This document shows positions 21,242-34,023 of a DNA stretch of 64,000 nucleotides, piece after piece. The notes beneath the pieces were generated by a model, which was not told the DNA's origin, searched no databases, and saw only the letters and a list, made by a program, of their open reading frames with translations. This DNA comes from Albugo candida (taxonomy: Eukaryota; Oomycota; Peronosporomycetes; Albuginales; Albuginaceae). The stretch spans positions 186,001-250,000 of the forward strand of contig CAJNAR010000008.1 of assembly GCA_905220665.1 (NCBI GenBank), read 5' to 3'. Position 1 is the stretch's first letter. The number at the start of each line of letters is the position of its first letter. Both the position numbers and the translations under genes were made by a program.

Positions 21242-21559
21242 CCTTCATTGTGTCGACATGTCGACTTGGACCATTGTTTTCGAGAGGAAAGAGTTGAAAA
21301 AAGTAGTTTTTCGAGTTGTTTTGTACTAACTTGGCGGGTTACGTAGTAGCCGGCAAATTGAGAAGTACACGCAAGCTTCAAGTAGGAAGGATCTCGCTGG
21401 ATGCACACCTTTAGAAGATTTACTAGATAAATTGCCACCAAGTCCCCAACCAGAGTTACATTGTGTGGGAAGAAATGACACAAATCAATTGACTGTTCTT
21501 CTGATTCTCCCTAACTCGAACAAGTAGATTAGCGAGCATTTCTGTGCAAACAAAATCTT

Positions 21560-22860
21560 TATTTTAGACTGCAGATGCAAGACTAACTGTTTTAACTTGC
21601 CTATGATGCATGGTGTAGTGATTGCATCAAGCAAGGATTCTCTTACCCAATTTTATTGTTTCTTGACAGGAGAAAAAGAGCAGGATTATACTTGGGCATT
21701 GAATTTTATCCAGTCAATTTGTCGTATAACTACATTTGAAACTTAGTTTTTGTCACGGATCGAGAACTTGCGCTCATGAACGCCCTAGGGACTGTATTCC
21801 CTGCGAGCCCAAATTTGATCTGCAAATGGCACATCTGGACTTGTTTGGGTGCTAATATACAAAATAATCGAAATATTCTGGTGAGGGAAATCTGGGACGC
21901 GTATTCGTCAGATCGGAGGAAGCTAGTGGACTCACCCAACTTGAATAATTACAGAAAAAATCTAGAAAAAATGGACGATGTATACTCACCACAGATCATG
22001 CACTATCTCGAACGAATATGGTTACCATATAAAGAGAAGGCTTTGCTGGTATCTTTTTCATTATTATCAACCGGCTATCCTAACCAAACATAATTCATCA
22101 TTTGTAGCTTGTTTCTGTATGGACCAACAATGTAAAGAACTTTGGTCAAAATTCTCTCTCGCGAGAAGAAGAGATGCATGCAACATTTAAAAACTGCATC
22201 GGTAAAACTCAGGGATTTGCTTGTGTTTACAATAGGATCAGGCTTTCTTGTGCAAATCAATTCAAGACAATTTAGAATACCAATGTGATTTAATTCATCT
22301 GCGTGGACACAATGACATTCGGAAATCCAATGGGGCATTGCGTTCGACGGGAGATGTCAAATTATACATCGAGTATAGCCCGCGAACAGTTTCAATTATC
22401 CCACAACAACAATAGCGAATTACCAAGTACCACTTGCACCGGTGTACATCAGAAGATCCTAGGCATAACATGTAAACATAAATTCAATCAGATAATTCAG
22501 CACAACACTCAACTTGCAAAATAAGACTTTGACTCATAATGGTGGCTCGAGCAAGAAACCCTCATCAACCTATCCTTGCCGATCTACAACATTGATTTAG
22601 AAAGTCAGGAAATTTTTGACTTGCTAACTTTGGAGGTAACTCATCGACAATATCAAATTTACAACTTAATTTGTGAGCAATTAAAAAAAACACAACAATT
22701 CAAGACCCCCCGACAATCAGGGAAGAGGCAGACCATCAGTTTCATTCAGCACAAAGAGATCCTTCAGCTTTTCGATATGTCCAAGCAGAAAATCAAAGTT
22801 GGATTTCTAATACACAAATCTCAAATGCCGTATTTGTCAAGCAACAGGACATAATCCAGG
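21560..22860 (+). pseudogene. Decayed FAR1-like MULE transposase
   Basis: Broken plus-strand frames follow the order of a FAR1/FHY3-type Mutator transposase. They are a segment before the second Asp (GEKEQDYTWALNFIQSI), the D motif with VTDRELALMNALGTVFP and the CKWHI element, a YKEK.. segment, then a SWIM-like finger (CTGVHQKILGITCKHKF). A C-terminal zinc knuckle (CRICQATGHNP) follows at about 22825. Stops and frameshifts occur between blocks. It is a different MULE lineage from the element at 52 kb, and no terminal repeats were recognised. Confidence 0.75.
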
Positions 22861-23014
22861 AGTTGTAGGTTGCGTCATGCATCAAGTTCATTTTTATTAT
22901 CGCAGCGCTACATCAAACATTTGAGAAAGAAGGACATCCAAATACGTACTTGACAAGCCTGTAACAATTTAGATGTGGGAAGTCATCGGGATGCTTGTAA
23001 TGAATAAGTAAGCT

Positions 23015-23400
23015 CTCTACTATCATATAGGTCGTATTTCACTCGAAAGAACAAAAATAGCCCCAAGTACATCATTTTCGCGCTGCCGAGAGTTGAATTA
23101 AGCCAATGTCGAGAAACGTATGCGGCAGAGTAAAACAGATCACTAACAACGTTGTCCAATGAAGCGGGAACAAATGATACCCTTAATCAATATTACACAT
23201 TGACCCCAAGAATACCGGAGCATTTCCTGACTTCATAAATGACTCCGTGTATAATTCCTTGCTATTTCATGCGACCACGAAAAAGTTGGTTGAATACGAG
23301 ACAAATCTTTTCTCCTACGCTGAAACGGCAAAAGTAAAAGCACAATTCCCAGTGAAGTTATAATTGTTACTTCTAGCTAAATAGGGAGTTAGGATGGAAT
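23015..23400 (+). repeat. Diverged repeat, copy A (possible integrase remnant)
   Basis: Matches 30650..31070 in the same orientation over about 400 bp with many indels. The best frame reads NKNSPKYIIFAL, which resembles the start of a gypsy-type integrase core (GNKYILVAVDYF). This is suggestive only. Confidence 0.4.
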
Positions 23401-23559
23401 TGTCCGACATCTACCGAATTTGGAATCTATGCTCGTTCCAACTTTTGACAGCGTAGCAGATAAGGAACCTTGGAATTGTAAAACGTTTTAAAGGAATGAA
23501 AGCTTCTCATTCATTCAATGTTGAATATGAACTTGACCAGAAAGCGTCTATCGATGAGA

Positions 23560-24360
23560 TGCTTTCGCGGTTGGGGTCCAAGAGGCACATTTTGTGGCCA
23601 CCTCGATTGGCCTGATTATGACAGCTATGTGCACGAGTTTAATCCACTGCTTCCTGAATAGAGTTGAGATGGAGCTACATCGGTGCAAAATATCTAGTCG
23701 TTGTGAGTTCACTAGTATGGCCTCTAAGTTGTGTGCACACGCACATCGCTGATGCGGTACATCGAGAAAGTCGCCGAAAGCATGCATCCTCTACCAAGCG
23801 ACTGGAAGCTGGCTAGACGAATTGCAAAGTACCTTGAAGTAGACAAGGACTTTAAGTTTAGGCTTAAGCAGAAGGAAATTCCAGGAATCGCTACTGTAGA
23901 ACCTACAATTAAAAGCGACGCTGATTTTGCTGGTAATGAAGCCGACTGATAATCTATCGGTGGTGGAATATATCGAATGGGATGATTGTGGATGGATTGT
24001 CCGCAAGCAGTGACCCGTATCACCATCCACCATGGAAGCAGATTTCGCTTCGATCTCACACGCAGGAAAATAATTCTTGGGGTTCGGGACTGTCTTACTT
24101 ACAAAATATAGACAAGGTAGTATTGCCAATTACTATGAAGATGGATAATGAAGCGGCAATTCATCAACAGGAAAATAAAAAAAAGTTGGATGCTTGCAAA
24201 GCACATTGAAATAAAGCTGAAATTCATTTAGGATTATGTTAAGAAAGGTCTCGTGAAAAGTGTCTTCATTCCGAGCGAAGCGATGGCGCTGACCTGCTAA
24301 CGAAAGTCGTTAGCGCTGTTCTATTTCGAAGCTTGATGAAAGGGGTTTCGCTGTTTCAGA
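23560..24360 (+). pseudogene. Ty1/copia retrotransposon remnant (RNase H and polyprotein end)
   Basis: The clearest part (23731..23949) reads ...WKLARRIAKYLEVDKDFKF then SDADFAGNEADRKS, matching the copia RNase H pattern of RVLRYLKGT...YSDADWAGD..DRKS. Further on, MDNEAAIHQ, a HIDIK-like block and ADLLTK at about 24290-24305 follow the same order as a copia polyprotein C-terminus. Stops and frameshifts break it. No LTRs were recognised on either side. Confidence 0.75.
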
Positions 24361-24652
24361 GAAATGGTGAGAGAATCACGTGGAGAAGATGGTACGTACG
24401 AGCGTCGCCATAAGGTAGGCGTTTTGAAAAGCGATGTATCTTCGCTGAGTACAAAACACATCTGGCATCCAATCTAGCGACATAAACACGGCATAGATGG
24501 TACGTCAGGGACAGAATCGATTCATACCAGGTCAGACCACGCAAAAAGAGAGTTCTAGCAGATAAAAAAGTATAGGGTGTGACTATTGTAACAGGCGTTT
24601 TCACTATTGCCACATACAGAACCTCTGTTCAGCTACTTTGTGTAAAATGAGT

Positions 24653-25447
24653 ATGATTGGTCGATAAGGTGGCTATATTACTACTTAAACGTAAGATATG
24701 TAAAACCTTCCGCCCTATCTAACACGCAGCAATATTTAACGAGTTGCGCAATAATAGCGGCTTCCAAGCAAAAATGGATTGAAAATACTCGGAAATTTTT
24801 TTATGTCAATGTTCAGAGCAAATTGCTGCAGTCACCAATAGGACTTGTTGGAATTAAATATAGTTCTCGCAAGGCCATGGGAAATGCATTAAATGAATTA
24901 GCTGCCACCTAGAACTATGGGGTAGTAACAAAATCATCCTATAAGCAGCGTAATGAACACTATAAGATCCATTACAAATGCGACTGAGGGGATTCATACC
25001 GCAATTTCAAAGCAATAATTAGAAGACGATATAACTCGACAGTATCGTCAATTGTCAATTCCGCCTGAAAAGCGAAAAGATGACCTGCATTGGAATTTTT
25101 AGAAACAACTGTTTCTTTGGAATTACTTCTATTTGATCTGGGTCTAGTTGAAGAGGATCACAACCATATGTCATCCACTCCCACAAGCACCCATCCTGTC
25201 CACCTCAGAGTTAATGGAAATACAATAGTTGGATTGTATGATGCTGGGTGTCAACAAAAAACTTCCAAAATGGATCGACGAGACGTAATTTATCATGTGG
25301 ACTTACCGGAAAACCCAGAAAACCTTCATGCCGAGCTTTGGGTGAAGAAGGGCAGCGCTCGGACTTGCAAGAAAACCTCAAATAAGAAATCTGTTAACAC
25401 ATCTCACGTGGAAGCAGTAATGTAGCCCCCTTATCGACCAATCATAT
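24653..25447. mobile_element. Candidate TIR element 1 (about 0.8 kb)
   Basis: The ends are imperfect inverted repeats of about 45 bp: 24653..24700 against 25399..25447, with a 17 bp core tatgattggtcgataag shared exactly. The inside has a 111-codon plus-strand frame (25090..25425), which I do not recognise. It could be a MITE or a non-autonomous DNA transposon. No clear target-site duplication was found. Confidence 0.5.
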
Positions 25448-25516
25448 CAATGTTTCACAAATATGCCAATCAGAGATCTTTGTCTTTGGCAACAGTCGCA
25501 GCAATAAGTATGAGGT

Positions 25517-26356
25517 AACCGTTGAAATCCCCTCAGTGCTTTTGGTAAAATCTTTTCAGTTTGATATGATTGGCTAATATAATGCTTGCATAGTGCTAAC
25601 GTACGTCTAGGTAAGTGACAATATGATAACACTCTACTACTTTTAGACGTCACCTATTTTGCGCTCAATTAGCAATCATTCTGTTGAGCCGCGTTTGCGT
25701 TTTTTCGTTTTGTGATCACTCTTCTTGGACTATTTTACACTTCACCAATTGCTCATAATATAAAAATATTCTATTCTGTAAACTGAGTCCTAATATTTCA
25801 GTTTACAGGTCATTCATGACACTGGAACCGTCTATTCTTCAAACTTGGTCTTGTGGGTCATGTTGTTGTACTTCCACATCTTCGCGAGTAGTGTCCTACC
25901 CTCTTTAAACGGTCACATCTTCTTTGCATGGGCGCATCCAATGCTGCTGCAGCGAGCTTAAATTTCGATGAATTTCTTTGCGTCGATAATGCAGATGATT
26001 GATCCTTCGGGTCGATCCAGATGGCCTACCACGCACTTATCTGGTGCAAGAATAGCACTCCCCGCAGCCGGAGCGCCGATTATGATGTCCAACAAACGGC
26101 GTTTTCTGCGCGAAGAAGACTCAGTTGTATACGGTTCAGCTAACGCTTGTAACGCACTGGATATGATTGCCGCATTTGATGTACTGATCCTACCCATGCG
26201 TGCTGGCTGATGCAACCACCAATGCTGATGGAAATCGGCCATACCTAGTGATTAAATACTTACCTTGTAAGCTTATCTCATTGTGACATCCGTCCAACTT
26301 TTCATATCAAACTGAGCGTTAGCCAATCATATCAAAATGAGGGGATTTAAAAGGTT
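25517..26356. mobile_element. Candidate TIR element 2 (about 0.84 kb)
   Basis: Inverted ends begin aacc-tt-aaatcccctca and continue to ttgatatgattggctaa. They are read at 25517..25577 on the plus strand and at 26356..26319 on the minus strand. The left end has about 22 extra bases between the two blocks. The inside includes a 94-codon minus-strand frame (26242..25958) of unknown nature. The terminal ATGATTGG core is also seen in element 1, so the two may be related. Confidence 0.45.
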
Positions 26357-26359
26357 CCC

Positions 26360-29300
26360 TATATATACTATACTCACTTCGGTATTTGTCACCAATCAAG
26401 TAGCTTGTCTTTCCTCTAGGTAAAACGATATCATCTGTCAAATCTACGACGTTACATAGCAGTACCGACCACGATTATCCATGCGCGACTCTCTGCAGAA
26501 TCATAGAGAGGCTTGATCGAGGACTTTGCCTATCCTTTTTAAGCAAGCACATCATGAGAATTTGAGTAACCATCAATTCCTCAGATCTCAGTACACGGAT
26601 GAGCTGGTAAGTACATGTATTAAATCCCATCATGCAAAATCAGCGCAAACAAGTTGCTTACGTAAGGAACATGCTCCCATATAAATCGCAAAGAAACCCT
26701 ACTTTGCCATCAAATACTCGTCTTTTCTGGCCCGGGAAAAAAAATAAATTCCGAATTATTCGCATGGGACGAGAGTATTAAACGATAAAAAGAAATGCCT
26801 TCGTATTCATTTGGGGTTTAACTCCTTCTAATCAGCGAATCGAGTATATGCGTGTTTACCCCACACATTCCGACTGTCGAATTTGATTCTTCGAATATAA
26901 TCCATACATACATTTAAAAAATATTCTATTCCGATTAATTTGTAGCCTCCAAGAAATTTTCATCGAGACATATACATATAGAGACGGTGCCAGCTGACCT
27001 GAATCACTTATTTCAATCTCACTTAAAATGGAGCGCTCGTAAGGATGAAGATTGGAACTCGTGAAATTTGAATGTAAATTTCACACCAAAGCAGATGTTT
27101 ACGAAGCCTAATTCAGCTCTCGGGAGTTTTTGCGTCCACTTCCAGGTATGAAGTTTCCGGATATGTATGGTGCGTCAAACAGTATCTTCAATCTCACAGT
27201 GTTTGATAAATGACTGCACAAGTCTTTCATACGATGAAAAGCGAAATTTGATAGGAACGTTTAACGGCCTTTGAGTGTGGGTAGAGACTGATATTTAGAA
27301 CGACAACAGATAACAGCCAAATTAGCTGACACGATGGATTACACATTCGACAGTCGCGAATTGATAATACGTATTACAATTTTACTGCTCCGATGAAAGA
27401 TTCAAATTCGGACTGCAGCTATAAATACAAAACAAAACGCGCATATATTTTCTAGGAAATGAGTACACGAGTGGGTGTTGGCGCAACAAGTCCTCCAACA
27501 TTTTATAGAGCATATTCGCCCATTATAAGATTGTGATCGCCATACGTATACAAGGATTATGTCGCATGCTATTGAAAGTCAAGTGGGCTTTAGAGTAAGC
27601 ATAAAGAGATGGGAATTGTCAATCCGAGATCGGTAGCGTTGTCTACTGAGCAGCAAGTATGTGTACAAGGGAAAGAGAATGTCAGGTTGTATAGCCTTGT
27701 ACGATTATAAACGTCTACTGAAGTAGAGGCAGTAAGAAAATCGAAATGCGTCAATCGCGAAGTGCCTCGTGATCACATATTAGCTGCTTAGAGTATCAAA
27801 TATTACACCTACACATAACTACACTTCTGAAAACACCACAGAAATAAAAGATCAGGCTGTTGAATTTCGAAGAACCACCTCATAGCTTTAATTATGAGAT
27901 GTTTTGCCGCATATTGTGGAAGACAAGAGTTTGTACAATATATCTCGCTCGGGTCGGCCACGCTGGCATCTTTCATCGCAAGTGTGTGAGACAATGAGAG
28001 ACGAATTTACACGAAAACGTCCATCCTCCCTCCTCCCGAAGTATCTATTGCAATAATGTAGTTCGGCCTATAACGTTTACTGCCTTGCTGGATTACTGTC
28101 TTCTTCTATATTTATTTCCATACTCGAGTATGAGTATATTTGATCTATGATGATCATTGTAAGCAGGAGGCACTTTGCACTCAAAAGATGATTCGATTTG
28201 TGTTTCATTCGTTCACTAGGACCACTCCTCTCGCTTTCCTCGATTCTACTTCTTCTCATATACCTATCCTAGTGTAAAAGATGCCCGAAATCAGCGACTC
28301 GCTTCGAAAGTATCGACCGGCGCTAATCTCTACATCGTGTAGGACTTTCGGGGAGCCAAAACGGCGGCACAAAACAATCGACTTCCAACAGATACCATAT
28401 GCTTTACTTCACACTTAGAATGTAACGCTTTAAAAAGATTTTAATGTTTCTTAAAAAAACATCAATAAATAAAAAAGAAATTTCATGACAATGAAATATT
28501 GAAAGTAATCAAACAGCACTTCAAATCTTGGAAGTAAAGAGATGAAATAACAAAAGCTTGAAAGAAATATTCATAGAATATCATTATGATTTCATTGAAT
28601 GTTCTATTAGAAGTTAGGCATTACCATTGAATCACCACCATCTTTCAGAAACTACGTCAGAGAGGAGTGCTATGCGACCAAAATAATGCCATACTTAACA
28701 CAAAGCGCGATCGGTATGGTACTTTGAAGCTCTTTAATGTTCGCTTCAAAGTCGCCTCAAGTGACGCAACGATTTATTTTATCGTAGACTCTTCATGTCA
28801 GTAGTCTCCATTGAAAATTGAGGTTGTCAAATCTCCATCCAATTTTACCTTCAATCAAGGTCTTAAAAGCTTTTGTGAATGGAAATGGATGACCGTAAAT
28901 TCTTATTAGTCCAAATAGCTGGAGGAGAGAAGTTCAACGGGCTGGTCAGACAGAAGTTTAGTGCCTAGAGGAGATGTAGCTTGCAATAGCAGACGAAGTG
29001 GTACGGCTGGCCAAGGAGTCTCCATTATATCTTCCTAAGTGAAGTTTTGCCAAATGAGAGCACAGCACAAAAATGGATATCAATGGAGCGGCAAGGATTG
29101 AGTTTTGTGCACACGACCGAACTTGGGAGGGAACAGAAGGAAGTGGATCAAGCAGTTTTGATACTTTTATCTGAATATTCGGATCCGAGTCGCGATACGG
29201 AATACCAGATCCATGCCAGCACCCCAGCAATCCATAGTTTTGTGAGAGCCTACAGAATTCTCATTTCGCATAATTACATTCGTCTTGTGAAGATTTAATC

Positions 29301-32300
29301 CGCCATAAATTATGAGGTAAATGGAGTATCCAAACTGTAACAATGCGCTAGTATTATTTCTGTAACGTTGGAGTCATTGTCAAAGCATATATGGTCGCAC
29401 ATATACCCAGCATTTTTTTTATTTGACACACCACATGAAGCATAATAGTGTTCCGACACCAATGCTCTTCGAAGTTCGATGGTCACAAAGCTTCATCATA
29501 CAATGAGACAAGTTCAAAAAATTCAAACACAATCAATCATACAGTACTACGAAAATTGGTGATTGGTACGACGATGAAAGGGACAGCAGTAATACAATCT
29601 CTTTAGGCGAGTACTGTAGCTTATTATGAACTGGAGAATGCATAGGAAGTTTTATTGTTTCACGCACAAATCTTCAAGTTTATAAACGTGGTCAATTTTC
29701 AAGATGGAGGGTATAGGGGGGGATGAAATCTTTGATAATGAATTCGCGGTGGAGGACTTAGTGATGCATTGATCGGACGTGACTAGGAGAGGCAATAGTA
29801 TCGAGGTGAGCTTAATATTGTGCGAATTGTAGTGAGAAAAGAGAATCGGAGGAATCCATGACGCTGCATAACGGATAAAATGCTTCACGGAAGAGATTAA
29901 TGTTAAGTGAAGGAGGGGAGGGGTATGGAGACAATAGCCGGACGAGGGCGTCATCACTGGGCTTCAAGTACCCGATAAGGGGACAGGATAACATGCTTCA
30001 TGAATGTTGTATGAATCAAGGCTCAAGGTTATAGATTCAAAGGCCGGAGAAAATCTACCACTCACATTGGATCGATGAATAGAAGGCAACTTTGGGCGTT
30101 AATAACATTTATTCCAATACTTGGGTGAAGGAAAGCCCGAGGGTGTATGCATAGGGCTGGTTGAGTTATGAGGCGTTGAATTAGAAGATTTTCGGCTAGT
30201 CTTGATTTTGGAAACGAGAGTCGAGAAACGACACCAGCGTGGCACTGGGTTATCGATCGAGTGGAATTTTGGAGCATAATTGCAGGAAAATGAGTGAAAC
30301 GTCCAAAGTGAAAGAACAAGTAGAGATGAAGTGGGGAAAAAGCAAAATCTGAGGTATATCCAAGCACGTGGCAGACTCAGGCAAAATTTATATGTAAGAT
30401 GTCTGGAGCATACATACATCAATGCTATCGCAGACGCATGGGGATACGCAAGTAACATGCCTACATCATTTTACAGGCATCAAGCAATCGTACGAAGTAA
30501 AGATCATGATGAAGACGAGCTCGCACGGTACCACCTACTGGTACCGTTCTTTTTAAAAAGTCGTTCTGATACGAGGTTTTCATGTTTGGTTGAAGTGGTT
30601 GTACACGTCGGGATCGACCGGGATGCTTATACAGAACGAAGGCAGCTCAACAGTATCATACAGGTCGTTTTTATCACAAAAACGAACAAACAGAGCCATA
30701 AGTACATCATTATCGCTGCTGTGGAATGTTTGATATAAGAATGCATAGTAAACTTACGACGCTGCGTACAGCAGAACTTTACCAACATTACCTGATGACA
30801 AAGCGACATTGTGCCGAGAAATTATCGTAGCGGGTACTCATCGTATAATTTTGATAAAATTATACATTGACGACAGAAAGAAAATATAAGAGCATATTTC
30901 ATTATGTGAATCGTTCTCACTGAATTTTGCTGTTCTTGTATACGTTCACGAAGGAATAGTGGGCATTCAAGAAAAGGAATTGTCTTATGTGCTGAACGGC
31001 AAAAGTGGAAGCAAAGCATCAAAGGGAAGTTGCCTACACATGAAAGTTCTTCGATAGCAGACTTGTAACTCGATTTCAATCAACATAAGAAAGTCAGGGA
31101 GATGCATATCGACTAAAAGCTGTTTAAGTTCTCTAACTATCGAAGGAATAACCGCACTGCCAAACATACAATTATCGCGAGAAGAGTAATTAAGAAAAAT
31201 ATCAGAGCTCAATACTCGGTCCTGGTTGATAGACCGATCCAGGTGTATCCTTGAGCTATAATAGTAGACGAGAAGATTACCGAACAAAGCAATAATGCAA
31301 CGTCTTTTTATGACCATCAAGCATAGAATTATGACTAAATGCAAGATAAGTACTTGTTTGAAAGTGTTGGCTAACAGTACATCCTAAACTATATGGAAAC
31401 GAGGGACTTGGGTGATGCACGTCTCTAATTGACCGCAAGAATAGCGTCACGATATTCAAGCAGAAAGTACATGGAACAGCGGAAGAAACCGGTTGCAATT
31501 AGCATGCTGGAGGATCTGCGGATTTCAAAAGCAGAATAATGTTGACGTGGTGGAAAAGTACATTTCAGTCGAAGTTTCGCTAACGCAGGTCATCACCGTG
31601 ACGGAAGAAATGCCACGTTGTCGACAGATATCTGTACGATGTGAGCTACAAGCACTGTACTTGCTACACTGTGATCGTTCTACTCCGAGATTTACATAAA
31701 AAGAAAAATTGGTGATATTCAAGGGAGGAAATGTAATGCCAAGTAGCTCCAAGATAATCAATTTGGGACCCAGTCTTATGAGATTGAAACTAAGACAGTA
31801 CGAAATCGCACCTTACCTCCATAAAGGATACTCTGTGAGTCATTCTTCGATATCTCAATGGTCGCAAAGCCACAGCCATAGAATGAGTATTGAGACCTCG
31901 TTGGATTGTCTCTTATTTTCAAATGACATTATATTGTGCACTCATCCTCCACGTATAAAAATAGCTTTTCTGTCTGAATTATATATACAATGCACGTAAT
32001 TCCGCAAAAATGAAGGGTGCGGTCGCTATACATCTTCAAAATGCATATTCGCATTCTTGAAAACCTGATCAAAATATCAATGCGCTTCCAAAAATCCTTC
32101 TGACTGAGATTCTCCCAAGACGCGATATCTTGTTTTGAAAATGAGCAGCAAAAGCGACTTAAAACACCACATATAACTCTGCGATGGCATCTGAAGACAT
32201 TTCGAGTATAGAGTGATTGATTTGAAAATAGAATTCGTACCATTGATGTAAGGATATGCAGCTTATTGACAATTTTCACTGCCACCATCTGGGCTGTTCA

Positions 32301-33150
32301 TTCTCGCTGGTTAAACATTTTCGTATTTCTCATTCGAGAAAAAGTTATATTATGTATACTTACGTATAGTCGTACTATTTTCTGAATTTATGAAAATCGG
32401 GGTTATCAAGGAACTCATACTCATAACAGTACTTCTCTCTGCTACAGAGACGATAAAGGGTGCGCTATCAATGCATCATACTTATACTTCGTATTAAGGT
32501 GTTCATCCTCCATTGAGGGTGTAAAACGGGTGAGTTGAGGAGAAATATTACAAAGAATATCTTTTTTAGACCCATGCTGACAACGCTTGTGGAATCAAGC
32601 TTCAAAGGTGTACTGTCACAATATATGAGTCTGATCGAGAGAATTGCGTGACCAGAGTGGTTGTCACGTGCACGGGAAGAATAACGCATCATCTTTTTAA
32701 CTCTAGAAAAAACGGACGGTGTAACTGATATGGTGTATCAAACATGACCAAAGGCTCGATCGCTCCCTACGTTGGCGCTATTAAATGACTACGACGTGAT
32801 GCTGGCATTCGCGGCCTTTAAATGCTCTCGTGATTGAATACAAGAATCAAAATGATAGAACATGAGTCGCAGCTCCAAGTAAATGGTCCGTAATAGTGTT
32901 TATAGTTGCTAAGTGCCGTTGAATCAATTTCGAGAATTAAAGCATACACATTTGTAATATCGCAGCATAATCGTCGCTTCATCGTTATTTGCCACCTATG
33001 ATATACTATAACCCTGCATTATAGAAGCTAGGGTGGATAGGTGTTTGGCTAAATGTAAGATAAAGTCTCCTTTCAAATTTGTGAACACAAATACCCTCCT
33101 AAAATCATAGAGGACAACATTTTGAAAATGAAGTGCTTCACTCCGTTCTA
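26360..33150. other. Long gene-poor stretch
   Basis: Apart from the repeat copy at 30650..31070, nothing in this 6.8 kb region looks like an intact gene. Frames are at most about 135 codons and lack protein-like composition or family motifs. A frame at 29047..29298 (83 codons) may be a decayed coding exon. The composition is AT-rich, as expected for old decayed repeats. Confidence 0.5.
30650..31070 (+). repeat. Diverged repeat, copy B (possible integrase remnant)
   Basis: Partner of 23015..23400. The frame here reads TNKQSHKYIIIAAVE, again similar to the opening of an LTR-retrotransposon integrase core. Later matched blocks include the GGCAAAAGT region near 31000. It is too decayed to classify. 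Confidence 0.4.
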
Positions 33151-33206
33151 ATGGTTTCCCATATGGGAACCATTGGACTTCTTCAAAAGCAAATTCAATC
33201 AGCCAC

Positions 33207-33977
33207 ATGGGTTCGTACCTAACGATCGTTAATGACACAAAAGATGAATATTTGTGCAAATTATCTGCAGACACACGTGCGATAAAGTTTGCGAATTTTG
33301 CAGCGCTTGGTCTTAGTGCCTTTGGTGCGATACTCACAGCCATTAGCTTTAGCTCAATCTTTTCGACCGCAGTGGTCGGCAATAGAGCGATCAGTTTGTT
33401 TGGGGTATCTTCGGAGTGGCTAGATCATTTCAGTAGAATTATCGGATATACCGCTGTTGGTGTGAGTGGTGTCGGTACTTTGTCAGGTTTCTCTGTAGAG
33501 ATGGTCCGAGCCATTTCGAATCATTTATCGAAAGATCACTACATTTCGATTGGAGCAAATCAGAGTTATCGGTATGGGAAATTTACACTTGCGTTATGGT
33601 GTCAGAGTATTTGTGTACGTTCGGCAGTGCTGCATGAAAGTGCCGTTCGCGTTGACTCGGTCTACATGCGTCCTATTTTTAGTGGTATTTTTCCCCAGTC
33701 AAATAAGAATCACAGCATTCAATCATGGATCAATCGAAAAGGAGTTAAGAGTCAATATATCGTTGCGCAAAACCCTGTGGGGAATTTCAGCACGTTTATA
33801 AATGAACCTTCTAATTCACACGATTTAGAGCGCCTTAATGAAGGTGCTATCGCGAATGCGACGACTAAGGTTGGGAAACTGAGAAAACGCAACCACACGA
33901 ATGATTCTAGCTGGCTTCAATTTGACGGAAATAACACGACCGTGTTGCGAAACTTGCGTCTGGGAAGTTCTGTGTAG
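33207..33977 (+). CDS. MGSY-family protein, paralogue 2
   Basis: 256 residues from the ATG at 33207. The N-terminus MGSYLTIVNDTKDEYLCKLS and the C-proximal block (LALWCQSICVRSAVLHES, then YMRPIFSG) match the gene at 9285. Two to three hydrophobic segments lie between residues 28 and 100 (for example FAALGLSAFGAILTAISF). The long Ser/Thr/Pro tail of the 9285 protein is missing; this one ends in a short basic/Asn-rich tail. No signal peptide is needed in front of MGSY, so it is probably a membrane protein with its N-terminus inside (inference). It converges with the CobW-type gene, 46 bp apart. Confidence 0.8.
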   Translation: MGSYLTIVNDTKDEYLCKLSADTRAIKFANFAALGLSAFGAILTAISFSSIFSTAVVGNRAISLFGVSSEWLDHFSRIIGYTAVGVSGVGTLSGFSVEMVRAISNHLSKDHYISIGANQSYRYGKFTLALWCQSICVRSAVLHESAVRVDSVYMRPIFSGIFPQSNKNHSIQSWINRKGVKSQYIVAQNPVGNFSTFINEPSNSHDLERLNEGAIANATTKVGKLRKRNHTNDSSWLQFDGNNTTVLRNLRLGSSV

Positions 33978-34023
33978 ACTTGAACATTTGTTGATGGAAG
34001 TTATATCGTTGAGAGTCAGTATT

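Larger units (their letters stand above)
14338..21250 (-). mobile_element. Non-LTR (LINE) retrotransposon, copy 1, mutated
   Basis: A roughly 6.9 kb two-ORF element on the minus strand. Its order is ORF1, AP-endonuclease, reverse transcriptase, C-terminal Cys/His motif, 3' UTR ending with ...tagacac at about 14338. The same element recurs at 57183..64000. The 5' end is placed only approximately, since the start of copy 2 lies outside the window. The 3' end lacks an obvious poly(A). Stops and frameshifts show that this copy cannot make its proteins. Confidence 0.93.

Noticed and set aside
24740..24790. Third copy of the GGCTTCCA coding remnant
   Set aside because: The match is only about 25 bases and may be chance.
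29652..30458. Minus-strand frames of 100-119 codons
   Set aside because: The sequence is low in protein-like character, with no motif, start context or paralogue; chance frames in decayed DNA are more likely.
32996..33382. 128-codon minus-strand frame at the MGSY paralogue
   Set aside because: It overlaps the well-supported gene at 33207 in antisense and has no family similarity.
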